Notes: generated by a model from the sequence alone, not told the origin. A stretch of 64,000 bases of DNA from Planomonospora sp. ID82291 (GCF_015711645.1 NZ_JABTEX010000004.1:1-64000), one strand, 5' to 3'; numbered from the stretch's first letter, positions 41,331 to 50,718 are shown. A program made the numbers and translations.

Positions 41331-43751
41331 TCAGCCGGCCAGGGCGGGCGGCTCCCACGAGGCCGCGCCGAGGTTCTCGCGGCGGCCCTCCAGGATCTGC
41401 TCGATGTTCCCCGGGGAGAGCGGCGGCGCGAAGTGGAAGCCCTGCGCCAGCCGGTAGCCCAGCTCGTGCAGCCGCTCGGCCTGGGCCGCGGTCTCCACGC
41501 CCTCGGCCACGGCGCTCAGCCGCAGCGCCCGGGCGATGTGCAGCAGCGAGGTGGCGATCGCCGCCTGCTCGGTGTTCCCGGTCACCCCGTCGATGAACAG
41601 CTTGTCCACCTTGAGCACGTCCACCGGGCAGGTGCGCAGCAGGCCGAGCGAGGAGTGCCCGGTGCCGAAGTCGTCCAGGGCGATCGCGACGCCGAGCTCC
41701 TGGACGGCGTGCACGGTCTCCACCGCGAGCCCCCCGTCGAACACGGACGTCTCGGTGATCTCCACCACCAGGTCGGCCGGGCTCAGCCCGGTCTCGGCCA
41801 GCACCTCGGCGACCGTCTCGGCGAAGGACTGCTCCCGCAGCTGCCGCGCCGAGACGTTCACGCTCATCTTCACCGGTGCGGCCGGGCCGTACCGGTGCTT
41901 CCAGTCGGCCATCTGGCGGCAGGCCTCCCGCAGCACCCAGGCGCCGAGCTCGACGATCATCCCGGTGCGCTCGACGACCGGGATGAACTCCGCCGGGGAG
42001 ACCAGCCCGCGCTCCGGGTGGCGCCAGCGCACCAGCGCCTCCACTCCGGACAGCTCGCCGCCGGGCAGCGTGACGACCGGCTGGTACAGCAGGAACAGCT
42101 CGCCCCCGTCCAGAGCCCGCCGCATCTCCGCCTCCAGCCGGGCGTGCTCGAGGGCGCGGACGTCCAGGTCCGGGGTGTAGCGCACGTACCGGCTCTTGCC
42201 CCGCTCCTTGGCGGTGTACATGGCCACGTCGGCGCAGCGCAGCAGCTCGCTGGCGCCCGCGTCCCGCGCGCTGTCGACCAGGCCCACGCTGGCCTGCACG
42301 AGCAGCTCGTGGCCGTCGACGCCGACCGGCGTCCGGAGCGTCCGGATGATCCGCTCGGTGATCTGCCCGGCCTCGGCGGGCGTGACGTCGATCAGCAGCA
42401 CGGCGAACTCGTCGCCGCCCAGCCGGGCGACCGTGTCGTACCACCGCACGCACGCCCGGAGCCGGTGGGCGACCGCCACCAGCAGGGCGTCGCCCACCGC
42501 GTGCCCGAGCCGGTCGTTGACCGCCTTGAAGTCGTCCAGGTCGATCAGGGCCAGCGCGGAGCCGCGGAGCCCGGTGTCGGCGAGCGCCTCGGCGGTGCGC
42601 TCGGCGAACAGGGCCCGGTTGGCGAGCTGGGTCAGCGTGTCGTGGGTGGCCTGGTGGGACAGCTGCCGCTGCAGGCTGGCGTTGTCGCGGAAGGCCACGA
42701 TCTGGCGGATCACCACCAGGGTGGTGAGGGCGATCGTCGCGGCCGCGATCACGCGGATCTCCGGCTCCGGCCGCTGGGCGGAGACCAGCAGCAGGACGTC
42801 GACCGCCGCGATCGCGCCGTACGGCAGCAGGCTGAACGACCGCCGTCGCGGAGCGGCGGCCGACCTGGACGTGGCGTGCTTCTGCCGCTCCACGGCCAGG
42901 CCGATGCAGAAGGCGATGAGCGGGAGGCTGAAGTGGGTGGTGGTGAGGTGGGTCTCGTCCTTGATGAGCGGGGAGAGCCCGCCGCTCAGCGCCGCCACGA
43001 CGAACGACATCCCCAGGGCCACCAGGACGTTGCGGGGCAGCGGCCCGGCCCCGGCCAGCGCCACCTTGACCGCGGCGAGCACCTCGACGAAACCCAGCGC
43101 GGCCAGCAGCGGGGCGGACCAGGACGAGTGCGCGACGTCGAGCAGGTGCGGCGCGGTGCGCAGCATCAGGTACCAGGCGAACAGCACCGCCGCCAGCATG
43201 ACGATCCCCGCGTCCAGCCCCAGCGTCAGGAGCGCCTGCCGGGAGCGCCGCCCGATGGGCAGCCGCAGCAGGGCCCAGATGGTGATCAGCAGGGCGACCA
43301 GGTACAGCGCCAGGGCGAGCGGCCCGATGTACGGGGCCGTCCCCCCGGTCAGGGCGAGCATGTCGTGGGCGTTGCTCGCCAGCCCGGCCGTGAGCAGGCC
43401 CACGGCCAGGCTCAGGTGCCGCCAGAACGACCGCGCGGCACGCGACAGCTCCGCGGAGCGGGAGACGTCCGCGCAGGCGAGCGTGGCGAGCGCGCTGGAG
43501 CCGACCACCGGGATCCAGGGCACGACGGGCCAGGGGGGAACGCTCACCATCCCGAGGGCGAACCAGCCGAGGCCGAACACGGCGAGCGCACCGAGGGCGA
43601 TCTGTATCGGCTGGCGCCGGACGCGCTCCGGGACGATGCGCGACAGCGCAGTCCGGCCTTGCAGGTCACCCGCCATCGCGTGTTCTCCGTCGTCTCTGGG
43701 CGTCTCGGTGCGGACACACCCATCGGCGGGAGGACCCCGGTCCTGAGGCAT
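41331..43751 (-). CDS. Membrane GGDEF-EAL cyclic di-GMP enzyme
   Basis: 806 residues. About nine hydrophobic helices fill residues 48-350, then a GGDEF domain with the intact site RLGGDEF (445-449) and a product-inhibition I-site R436-x-x-D439 exactly five residues before it, then an EAL domain from about 535 with GVEALVRWRH (571-573), ITETSV, DDFGTGHSSL, KVDKLF and EGVET. Both cyclase and phosphodiesterase activities look possible. It may tune the signal read by BldD. ATG 43676 (MAGDLQGRT), with GGAG before it, is an alternative start; ATG 43751 has GGGAGGG close by. Confidence 0.9.
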   Translation of the reverse strand: MPQDRGPPADGCVRTETPRDDGEHAMAGDLQGRTALSRIVPERVRRQPIQIALGALAVFGLGWFALGMVSVPPWPVVPWIPVVGSSALATLACADVSRSAELSRAARSFWRHLSLAVGLLTAGLASNAHDMLALTGGTAPYIGPLALALYLVALLITIWALLRLPIGRRSRQALLTLGLDAGIVMLAAVLFAWYLMLRTAPHLLDVAHSSWSAPLLAALGFVEVLAAVKVALAGAGPLPRNVLVALGMSFVVAALSGGLSPLIKDETHLTTTHFSLPLIAFCIGLAVERQKHATSRSAAAPRRRSFSLLPYGAIAAVDVLLLVSAQRPEPEIRVIAAATIALTTLVVIRQIVAFRDNASLQRQLSHQATHDTLTQLANRALFAERTAEALADTGLRGSALALIDLDDFKAVNDRLGHAVGDALLVAVAHRLRACVRWYDTVARLGGDEFAVLLIDVTPAEAGQITERIIRTLRTPVGVDGHELLVQASVGLVDSARDAGASELLRCADVAMYTAKERGKSRYVRYTPDLDVRALEHARLEAEMRRALDGGELFLLYQPVVTLPGGELSGVEALVRWRHPERGLVSPAEFIPVVERTGMIVELGAWVLREACRQMADWKHRYGPAAPVKMSVNVSARQLREQSFAETVAEVLAETGLSPADLVVEITETSVFDGGLAVETVHAVQELGVAIALDDFGTGHSSLGLLRTCPVDVLKVDKLFIDGVTGNTEQAAIATSLLHIARALRLSAVAEGVETAAQAERLHELGYRLAQGFHFAPPLSPGNIEQILEGRRENLGAASWEPPALAG

Positions 43752-43776
43752 TCGCCCTCCCGGCCGGGCCGAGGGC

Positions 43777-44454
43777 TCAGGTCTCCTCGGAGAAGCGCTC
43801 CGCCTGGTCGGTGTCGCCCGCGACGAGCAGGGTGTCGCCGGAGCCGATGACGGTCTGGGAGGTGGCGTAGGTGAACTTCTCGCCGGGCTTCTTGACCGCC
43901 ACCACGGTCACGCCGTACTCCGTGCGGATGCCGAGGTCGCCCAGCGTCCTGCCGGCCGCCCAGCCGGGGGCCTTGGTCTTGATCAGGGCGTATTCCTCGT
44001 CGACCTCCACGTAGTCGAGCATCCGGCCGGTGACCAGGTGCGCGACCCGCTCGCCCATGTCCGCCTCGGGCTGCACCACGTGGCGGGCGCCGACCCGCTG
44101 CAGGATCCGGGCGTGCTGGCGGCTGATCGCCTTGGCCCAGATGTCGGACACGCCGAGGTCGGTCAGGATCGAGGTGGTCAGGATGCTCGACTCGATGTCG
44201 GTGCCGATGCCGACGACCGCCCGGCCGAACTCGGCCACGCCCAGCTGGGTCAGCGCCTCGGGGTCGGTGGAGTCGGCGCAGACGACGTGGGTGAGCCGGC
44301 CGGAGAACTCCTGCACGTTCCTGGAGTCGCTGTCCACGCCGAGCACCTCGACGCCGCGGACGACGAGCTCGGCCGCCAGCGACCCGCCGAAGCGGCCCAG
44401 GCCGATGACCACGACGGCGGCGTCGTGGTCGACGCGGTTCTTCTTCTCAGCCAA
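43777..44454 (-). CDS. Potassium uptake regulatory subunit (KtrA/TrkA type)
   Basis: 225 residues with an RCK N-domain (VIGLGRFGGSLAAEL nucleotide-binding turn at about 16-30, then VDSDSRNV) and an RCK C-domain from about 140. It is a cytosolic gate that binds nucleotide and controls the TrkH/KtrB channel encoded just upstream. TTG start (Ala-Glu-Lys-Lys next) with GGAGGAG about 11 bases before; it overlaps the channel gene by 8 bp, which supports coupled synthesis. Confidence 0.9.
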   Translation of the reverse strand: MAEKKNRVDHDAAVVVIGLGRFGGSLAAELVVRGVEVLGVDSDSRNVQEFSGRLTHVVCADSTDPEALTQLGVAEFGRAVVGIGTDIESSILTTSILTDLGVSDIWAKAISRQHARILQRVGARHVVQPEADMGERVAHLVTGRMLDYVEVDEEYALIKTKAPGWAAGRTLGDLGIRTEYGVTVVAVKKPGEKFTYATSQTVIGSGDTLLVAGDTDQAERFSEET

Positions 44455-45820
44455 CGAGGGGACGCTCCTCCGGGTAGCGGAACCTGCGGGTCTGGACGTG
44501 CAGGGCCAGCGCGGCGCCGAGGGTGACCGGGCCCAGCCGGCCGATGAACATCAGGACCGTCAGGACCAGGTGCCCGGCGGTGCCGACCTGGGCGGTGATC
44601 CCCGTGGAGAGCCCGACGGTGCCGAACGCGGAGATCACCTCGAACAGTACGCGGTCGAGCGCGAACGGGGTCAGCATCATCATCACCAGCGTGCCGGTGA
44701 CCACCGACGCCACGCTGACCAGGGCGATGGTGAGCGCCTGGCGCTGCAGCTGCTCGGAGATGCGGCGGCGGCCCGCGGTGACGTCGGGCTCGCCGCGCAG
44801 CTCGGCCAGGATGACGTAGCCCAGCAGGGCGAACGTGGTCACCTTGATGCCGCCGCCGGTGCTGGCGCTGCCGGCGCCGATGAACATCAGCACGTCGCTG
44901 ATCAGCCAGGAGTTCTCGTGCATCTGGGAGGTGTCGACGGAGTTCAGGCCGCCGCTGCGGGTCATCGCGCTGTGGAAGAAGCCGGCCAGGATCCGCAGGC
45001 CGGGGGAGAGCGGGCCGAACGTCGCGGGGTTGCTCCACTCGGAGATCGTGATGGCCAGGGCGCCGCCGAACAGCAGGATCGCGGTCATCCCGAGTGTGAT
45101 CTTGGCGTGCAGGGACCACCGGGACGGCCGCCGCCAGTGCCGCCGCAGCACGGCGTAGACCGGGAAGCCCAGGCCGCCGACGACCACGGTCAGCGCCAGC
45201 GGCAGGCAGACCCACACGTCGCGGACGAACCGCATCACGCTGTCGGGCCAGAGCGCGAACCCCGCGTTGGTGAACGCCGAGACCGCGTGGAAGACCCCGT
45301 GGTAGACGGCGCGGCCGAACGGCTCGCCGTACCCGATCATGAAGCGGCCGGCGAGGATCGCGGCCGTCACCGCCTCCACCGCCAGCGTGACCTTGACGAC
45401 GCCCACGATCACCTGGCGGATGTCACCGGGGCCGAGGGACCCGGTCTCGGCCTGGGTGCTGAGCCGGGTGCGCAGCCCCAGCCTGCCGGAGACGAGCAGC
45501 GCGAGGACCGAGGCCAGCGACATGATCCCGAAGCCGCCGATCTGCATCAGCACCAGGATGACGACCTCGCCGAAGGTCGTCCAGTGCCCCGCGGTGTCGA
45601 GCACGGCCAGGCCGGTGACGCAGACCGCCGAGGTCGCGGTGAACAGCGCTGCGGTCCACGAGGCCTCCTGGCCCGGCGCGACGGCGATGGGCAGGCAGAG
45701 CAGTCCGGTGCCCGTGCAGACCACCCCGAGGAACGCCAGGACGACCACTCTCGACGGCGAGGTGACCCGCCCGGCCGGATTGCTCACCGGGAGAGGATAC
45801 CGGCGTCCGGGACCGATCAT
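44447..45820 (-). CDS. Potassium channel subunit (KtrB/TrkH type)
   Basis: About 457 residues, four membrane-pore-membrane repeats. The four selectivity loops are visible: SAVCVTGL, AFTNAGFAL, SGGLNSVD and FGTVGLSTG. The mobile intramembrane loop is the Gly-rich GAGSASTGGGIKVTTF. It imports K+ (or Na+-coupled K+) with the RCK subunit downstream. The start is unsure: ATG 45820 is taken here, GTG 45787 (VSNPAGRVTSPSR) would remove eleven residues, and neither has a good ribosome-binding site. It is divergent from the MoxR gene with about 86 bp between. Confidence 0.9.
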   Translation of the reverse strand: MIGPGRRYPLPVSNPAGRVTSPSRVVVLAFLGVVCTGTGLLCLPIAVAPGQEASWTAALFTATSAVCVTGLAVLDTAGHWTTFGEVVILVLMQIGGFGIMSLASVLALLVSGRLGLRTRLSTQAETGSLGPGDIRQVIVGVVKVTLAVEAVTAAILAGRFMIGYGEPFGRAVYHGVFHAVSAFTNAGFALWPDSVMRFVRDVWVCLPLALTVVVGGLGFPVYAVLRRHWRRPSRWSLHAKITLGMTAILLFGGALAITISEWSNPATFGPLSPGLRILAGFFHSAMTRSGGLNSVDTSQMHENSWLISDVLMFIGAGSASTGGGIKVTTFALLGYVILAELRGEPDVTAGRRRISEQLQRQALTIALVSVASVVTGTLVMMMLTPFALDRVLFEVISAFGTVGLSTGITAQVGTAGHLVLTVLMFIGRLGPVTLGAALALHVQTRRFRYPEERPLVG

Positions 45821-45906
45821 CAGGACCCGGGCGTCCGGACGGCCGCCGCGCGGTGATCGCGGTGCGGCCCTGGATTCCCCGGTTCTCCGGCGCGTAGTCT
45901 GAGGCG

Positions 45907-46797
45907 GTGCTGAGGCGGACAATCACGGCATCGGATCTCGCCTCGCCCGGGCAGCTGGCCGAGCTGCTCGACCGGCGGGCCTACCTGGCCGACGAGGGTC
46001 TGGCGACGGCGGCGTTCCTCGCGCTGCGGATGGGCCGCCCGCTGTTCCTGGAGGGCGAGGCGGGCGTCGGCAAGACCGAGCTGGCCAGGACGCTCGCCGA
46101 CGTGCTGGACGCGCCGCTGATCCGGCTCCAGTGCTACGAAGGACTGGAGGCCTCCCAGGCCCTCTACGACTGGGACTTCGCCCGGCAGCTGTTGCACCTC
46201 AAGGCCGCCGAGGCGGGCGGGGGCGCCGACGCGGCCCGGCTGGAGGGCGAGGTCCACGACCGGCGCTTCCTGATCGCCCGGCCGCTGCTGCGGGCGGTCG
46301 AGACCCAGCCCAGCGTGCTGCTCGTCGACGAGATCGACCGGGCCGACGTGGAGTTCGAGGCGATCCTGCTGGAGGTCCTGTCCGACTTCGCGATCTCCGT
46401 CCCGGAGCTCGGCACGATCCGCGCCCGGACCCCGCCGGTGGTGGTGCTGACCTCCAACCGCACCCGTGAGGTGCACGACGCGCTCAAGCGGCGCTGCCTC
46501 TACCACTGGCTGGAGCACCCCTCCTTCGAGCGGGAGGTGGAGATCCTGCTGCGCCGGCTCCCCGAGTGCTCCCGGACCCTCGCCGAGCAGGTCGCCGGGG
46601 CGGCCGGCCGGCTGCGCGGGGCCGGCCTGGTCAAACCGCCCGGTGTCGCCGAGACCCTCGACTGGACCGAGGCCCTGCTCGCCCTGGGCGCGCGGGAGCT
46701 GGACCCCGGGGCGGCGGCGGCCACGCTGGGCGCGCTGCTCAAGCACCGGGAGGACCACGAGGCCGTGCGCGGGAACGGACTGCTCGGTGCCCCCTGA
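45907..46797 (+). CDS. MoxR-type AAA+ ATPase (CoxD-like)
   Basis: 296 residues. Walker A GEAGVGKTE (about 51-59), Walker B LLVDEIDRAD, sensor-1 VVLTSNRTREVHDALKRR with the arginine finger. The tail order and partners (VWA protein, XdhC) match CoxD, which together with CoxE inserts sulfur/molybdenum into CO dehydrogenase-type hydroxylases. It may be a general chaperone for another molybdenum hydroxylase here. GTG start; overlaps the VWA gene by 11 bp. Confidence 0.85.
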   Translation: MLRRTITASDLASPGQLAELLDRRAYLADEGLATAAFLALRMGRPLFLEGEAGVGKTELARTLADVLDAPLIRLQCYEGLEASQALYDWDFARQLLHLKAAEAGGGADAARLEGEVHDRRFLIARPLLRAVETQPSVLLVDEIDRADVEFEAILLEVLSDFAISVPELGTIRARTPPVVVLTSNRTREVHDALKRRCLYHWLEHPSFEREVEILLRRLPECSRTLAEQVAGAAGRLRGAGLVKPPGVAETLDWTEALLALGARELDPGAAAATLGALLKHREDHEAVRGNGLLGAP

Positions 46798-47905
46798 GGC
46801 CGGGGCGGCGCCGGAGGCCGCGCCAGGGGGGCTGGTGGCGGTCATGACGGGGTTCGCCAGGAGCCTGCGGGCCGCGGGGGTCCCCGCCGACCACGAGCGG
46901 ACCCGGAACCTGCTGCGCGCCCTGACCCACCTGGACGCCGCCCGCCCCGGCGACGTGTACTGGGCGGGCCGCGCCACCCTGTGCGCCTCCGCCGACGACC
47001 TGCCCCGCTACGACCGGGTCTTCCGGGCCTACTTCGGCGGGGCGCGTCCGGGCCGCGCGCGGGGGGAGGCGGTCACCGTCACCCGGCACACGGCGCTGCC
47101 CGGCGGGACCTCCGGCGAGCCCGGCGGCGACCCTCCCCTGGCCGCCGGGGCGAGCGCGACGGAGGTGCTGCGCGGCCGCGACGTGGCCGGGCTGACCGCG
47201 GCGGAGCTGGCCGAGGTGCACCGGCTGCTCGCCCTGCTCCGGGCCGGGCGCGAGCAGCGCGTCTCCCGCAGGTTCCGGCCGGCGCGCCGGGGGCGGATCG
47301 ACGTCCGGCGGACGGTGCGCGAGGCCCTGCGCCGGGGCGGGGACCCCGCCCGGCTGCACCGCCGCGCCAGGAGGACGCGGCCCCGGCGGGTCGTGCTGGT
47401 GGTGGACGTGAGCGGCTCCATGACCCCCTACGCCGACACCCTGCTGCGCCTGGCCCACGCCCTGGTCGCGTCCGAGCCGGGGGCCACCGAGGTGTTCAGC
47501 GCGGGCACCCGCCTGACCCGGCTCACCGCCGAACTGCGCCACCGCGACCCGGACCGGGCCATGGAGGCCGTCTCGCGGGCGATCCCCGACTGGAGCGGCG
47601 GGACCCGGCTGGGGGAGGAGCTGCGGGAGCTGCTGCGCGGCGGCGACGCCCGGGGCGCGACCGTGGTGATCGCCTCCGACGGCTGGGAGCGCGGTGACGC
47701 CTCGCTGCTCGGGGCGCAGATGGCCCGGCTGTCGCGGACGGCGCACCGGGTGGTCTGGGTCAACCCGCACCGGGGCCGGGAGGGCTACCGGCCGCTCACC
47801 GCGGGGATGCGCGCGGCCTGGCCGTCCATCGACGACTTCGTGGCGGGGCACAGCCTGGCCGCGTTCGAGGAACTGGCCCGGCTGCTGGGAGGCGCCCGTG
47901 CGTGA
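46787..47905 (+). CDS. VWA-domain protein (CoxE-like)
   Basis: 372 residues. A VWA domain in the C-terminal half carries an intact MIDAS DVSGSM and downstream Thr/Asp residues (SGGTRLGEEL, IASDGWERGD). The N-terminal helical part (FARSLRAAGVPADHERTRNLLRAL) is the CoxE signature. It is the partner of the MoxR ATPase before it. The start is uncertain: GTG 46787 is used; an internal ATG at 46843 (MTGFARSLR) is a common family start. It overlaps xdhC by 8 bp. Confidence 0.83.
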   Translation: MPPEAGAAPEAAPGGLVAVMTGFARSLRAAGVPADHERTRNLLRALTHLDAARPGDVYWAGRATLCASADDLPRYDRVFRAYFGGARPGRARGEAVTVTRHTALPGGTSGEPGGDPPLAAGASATEVLRGRDVAGLTAAELAEVHRLLALLRAGREQRVSRRFRPARRGRIDVRRTVREALRRGGDPARLHRRARRTRPRRVVLVVDVSGSMTPYADTLLRLAHALVASEPGATEVFSAGTRLTRLTAELRHRDPDRAMEAVSRAIPDWSGGTRLGEELRELLRGGDARGATVVIASDGWERGDASLLGAQMARLSRTAHRVVWVNPHRGREGYRPLTAGMRAAWPSIDDFVAGHSLAAFEELARLLGGARA

Positions 47906-49034
47906 CGTGCTGTCGCAGATCGTCCGCTGGTGGGAGGCGGGGGAGACCTTCGGGCTGGCCACCGTGGTGGCCACCTTCCGCAGCGCGCCCCGCCCGCCCG
48001 GCGCGTCGATGGCCGTGCTCGGCGGGGAGGCCGAGGGCAGCGTCTCGGGCGGCTGCGTGGAGGGGGCCGTCTACGAGCTGGCGGGCGAGGTGGCCGCCTC
48101 CGGCGCGCCGGTTCTGCAGCGGTACGGCGTGAGCGACGACGACGCGCTCTCGGCCGGCCTGACCTGCGGCGGCGTCCTCGACGTGTTCGTGGAGCCGGTC
48201 TCCCGGCGGACCTTCCCCCAGCTGGGGGAGATCGCGGCCTCCGTGCGCGGGCACGAGCCGGTGGCGGTGGCGACGGTGCTGTCGGGGCCCGGCCGGATCG
48301 GGGCCCGCCGGGTGGTCTGGCCGGACCGCTCGTCGGGCTCACTGGGTCCGGCCCGGCTGGACGAGGCGGTCGACGACGACGTGCGGGGCATGCTCGCGCA
48401 GGGCCTCACCGGCGTCAGGCGGTACGGCGCGCACGGCGAGCGGCGCCTGGACGAGCTGGCCGTCTTCGTGCACTCCTTCGCCCCGCCGCCCCGCATGCTG
48501 GTCTTCGGGGCGATCGACTTCGCCGCCGCGGTGGCCGGGATCGGGAAGTTCCTCGGCTACCACGTGGTGGTGTGCGACGCCCGGCCGGTCTTCGCCACGG
48601 CCAAGCGCTTCCCCGAGGCCGACGAGGTGGTCGTCAGGTGGCCGCACGACTACCTGACCTCGGCCGCGGTGGACGAGCGGACCGTGATCTGCGTGCTCAC
48701 CCACGATCCGAAGTTCGACGTCCCGCTGCTGGAGGTGGCGCTGCGCACCCCCGCGGGCTACGTCGGGGCGATGGGGTCGCGCCGTACCCACGCCGACCGG
48801 CTGGAGCGCCTGCGCCGGGCGGGGCTGACGGAGGCCGAGCTGGCTCGGCTCCGCTCGCCGATCGGCCTGGACCTGGGTGCCCGGACCCCCGAGGAGACCG
48901 CGGTCTCCATCGCCGCCGAGCTGATCCAGCTCCGCTGGGGCGGCTCGGGCCGGCCGCTCACCGGTGGATCCGGCCGCATCCACGGTGCGGGGCACGGTGG
49001 CGGTCACGGTGAGGGGCATGGTGAGGGCGCGTGA
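47898..49034 (+). CDS. XdhC/CoxF-family molybdenum-cofactor maturation protein with His-rich tail
   Basis: 378 residues. The N-terminal XdhC_CoxI domain (TVVATFRSAPRPPGASM, SGGCVEG with a conserved Cys, LTCGG) and a C-terminal Rossmann domain (MLVFGAIDFAAAVAGIGKFLGY, GAMGSRRTHADR) are clear. The family binds sulfurated molybdenum cofactor and delivers it to xanthine- or CO-dehydrogenase-type enzymes. The last 20 or so residues are a Gly/His-rich tail (HGAGHGGGHGEGHGEG), unusual for the family and possibly metal-binding. GTG start with GGGAGG 5 bases before. mobA-like gene overlaps by 4 bp. Confidence 0.88.
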   Translation: MRDVLSQIVRWWEAGETFGLATVVATFRSAPRPPGASMAVLGGEAEGSVSGGCVEGAVYELAGEVAASGAPVLQRYGVSDDDALSAGLTCGGVLDVFVEPVSRRTFPQLGEIAASVRGHEPVAVATVLSGPGRIGARRVVWPDRSSGSLGPARLDEAVDDDVRGMLAQGLTGVRRYGAHGERRLDELAVFVHSFAPPPRMLVFGAIDFAAAVAGIGKFLGYHVVVCDARPVFATAKRFPEADEVVVRWPHDYLTSAAVDERTVICVLTHDPKFDVPLLEVALRTPAGYVGAMGSRRTHADRLERLRRAGLTEAELARLRSPIGLDLGARTPEETAVSIAAELIQLRWGGSGRPLTGGSGRIHGAGHGGGHGEGHGEGA

Positions 49035-49654
49035 ACCCGGCCGACCGCGGAGGCGGGTGCGCGGGGCTGCTGCTGGCGGCCGGGTCGGGCTCGCGGCTGG
49101 GCGGGCCGAAGGCGCTGGTGGAGTTCGGCGGGGAACGGCTGGTGGACCGGGGGGTCCGGACGCTCCGCGACGGCGGCTGCCGTCCGGTGGTGGTGGTGCT
49201 GGGCGCGGCGACCGCGCAGGTGCGCGGGGCCGTGACCGTGCGCAACCCCGGCTGGCGCTCCGGGATGGGCTCGTCGCTCCGGCTGGGTCTGGAGGTGCTG
49301 CCGCCGGACGCCGGGCACGTGGTGGTGGCGCTGGTGGACCAGCCGCTCATCGGGGCGGCCGTGGTCGGGCGGCTCGTCCGGGCGGGGCGGGACGGCGCCC
49401 CGATCGCGGTCGCCACCTACGGCGGCGCGCGGCGGAACCCGGTGCTGATCGCCCGGGAGCACTTCGCGGGGGTCGCGGAGCTCGCCGTGGGCGACGTCGG
49501 GGCCAGGCCGTTCCTGCGCGCCCACCCCGAGCTGGTCGTCGAGGTGCCCTGCGACGGCCTGGGCGACCCCGCCGACATCGACACCCCCGCCGACCTCGAG
49601 AAACTGTCGGCGCCGCGACAGGCCCCGAGCCGCGGCGCGTCAGCGTCGCGATAG
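49031..49654 (+). CDS. MobA/MocA-like NTP transferase
   Basis: 207 residues. It opens with the nucleotidyltransferase signature GLLLAAGSGSRLGGPKALV, has ALVDQPLIG for the metal-binding Asp, and ends ADIDTPADLEKL. The family attaches CMP or GMP to molybdopterin; placement directly after an XdhC gene favours the cytidylyltransferase (MocA-type) used for hydroxylases. GTG start, 4-bp overlap with the XdhC gene. It converges on the EEP hydrolase gene with a 15-bp overlap of the 3' ends. Confidence 0.85.
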   Translation: MNPADRGGGCAGLLLAAGSGSRLGGPKALVEFGGERLVDRGVRTLRDGGCRPVVVVLGAATAQVRGAVTVRNPGWRSGMGSSLRLGLEVLPPDAGHVVVALVDQPLIGAAVVGRLVRAGRDGAPIAVATYGGARRNPVLIAREHFAGVAELAVGDVGARPFLRAHPELVVEVPCDGLGDPADIDTPADLEKLSAPRQAPSRGASASR

Positions 49655-50560
49655 ACGCAGCGAGGCGACCGCCGCACGGTGGTCGCTGCCGACGGCGGGC
49701 TCGACGCCCGCGCTGGTCGCGGTGAGTCCCCGGTAGAGGATGTGGTCGGGGCGGGTGATCGGGAACGAGGAGGGCCAGGTGAACCCGAACCCCGTCCCGG
49801 CCTCCTCCTGGGCGTCGGTGAGCGGCGGGACCAGATCGGCGCGCTTGCGGTCGGTGGTGGCGGTGTTGAGGTCGCCGAGCAGCAGCAGGCGCTCGCTGTC
49901 GTCGGCGTCGACGAGCCGCCGGGCGTGGGCCAGCGTCCGGTCGCGCTGGGTCGTCTCGCCGGGCCGCGCCGAGGCCAGGTGCACGACGTAGACGGTCACC
50001 CTCCCCTTGGGGGTCTCCACCACGGCCCGCAGCGCCCGCACCCAGTCCAGGCCGATGTCGGCCTGGCTCCGCTCGACGATGGGGAAGCGGCTCCACAGCC
50101 CGACCGTGCTGATCTGCACCTTGTGCGGGAAGAGGGCGTCGAGCTCCGCGGCGGCCGGGCCGCCGGGGGTCAGCTCCTGGGCGGCGAACAGGTCCCGGCC
50201 CTTGGCGACGGTCCGCACGGCCAGTCCGGAGGAGCCGTTGACCACGCCCACGTTGAGCGTGGCGACGGACAGGTCGCTCGGCCCGCCGGGCGCGGTGCGC
50301 AGCAGGTCCGGACCGAACAGGACGCCCCAGACCGCCGCCGGGAGCAGGGCCGCGGCGGCGGCCGTCCGGGATCTGGCGAGCAGCGCGCCGAGGAGCAGGA
50401 CGGGCACCGCGGTCCCCAGCCAGGGGAGCAGGCTCTCCAGCACCGGGGTGAACCCGCCGAACTCCGGCAGCAGCCCGTGCCCGCCGAGGACCAGGGCCAC
50501 CGTCACCGCCACCGTCACCACCACCGCGACGATCACCCGTCTCAGCACACCGCTCCTCAT
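49640..50560 (-). CDS. Membrane-anchored endonuclease/exonuclease/phosphatase-family hydrolase
   Basis: 306 residues. Three hydrophobic helices (about 8-28, 36-58, 62-80) precede an EEP domain facing presumably outward: VATLNVG, AAQELTP (metal Glu), VVHLASARP, LLLGDLNTAT (Asp/Asn) and VGSDHRAAVA (Asp/His) give the full catalytic set. This DNase I/sphingomyelinase-like fold hydrolyses phosphodiesters; the substrate is unknown. ATG 50560 (MRSGVLRR) is taken as the start; the ribosome-binding site GGCGGGCGG is weak. The frame stays open upstream for 41 codons that look noncoding. Confidence 0.8.
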   Translation of the reverse strand: MRSGVLRRVIVAVVVTVAVTVALVLGGHGLLPEFGGFTPVLESLLPWLGTAVPVLLLGALLARSRTAAAAALLPAAVWGVLFGPDLLRTAPGGPSDLSVATLNVGVVNGSSGLAVRTVAKGRDLFAAQELTPGGPAAAELDALFPHKVQISTVGLWSRFPIVERSQADIGLDWVRALRAVVETPKGRVTVYVVHLASARPGETTQRDRTLAHARRLVDADDSERLLLLGDLNTATTDRKRADLVPPLTDAQEEAGTGFGFTWPSSFPITRPDHILYRGLTATSAGVEPAVGSDHRAAVASLRLSRR

Positions 50561-50718
50561 CCGCCCGCCGTTCGGGAAAGGCGTTCCATGCCCCGGAACG
50601 CGTAGGGTACTCGCCCCGGGCCCGGGGGTTGGTGTGCGGCGGCGGAGTCGATAGCCTTTGTTGCGGAGACAACGGAACAACATTCGGTTTCGTCGGCGTG
50701 CGGAAGGACGATCTCACG

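Noticed and set aside
50561-50683. N-terminal extension of the EEP hydrolase
   Set aside because: The frame is open, but the encoded residues are Arg/Pro/Thr-rich and would remove the natural Met-Arg-Ser start just before the first membrane helix; it also overlaps the promoter region needed by the LLM gene.
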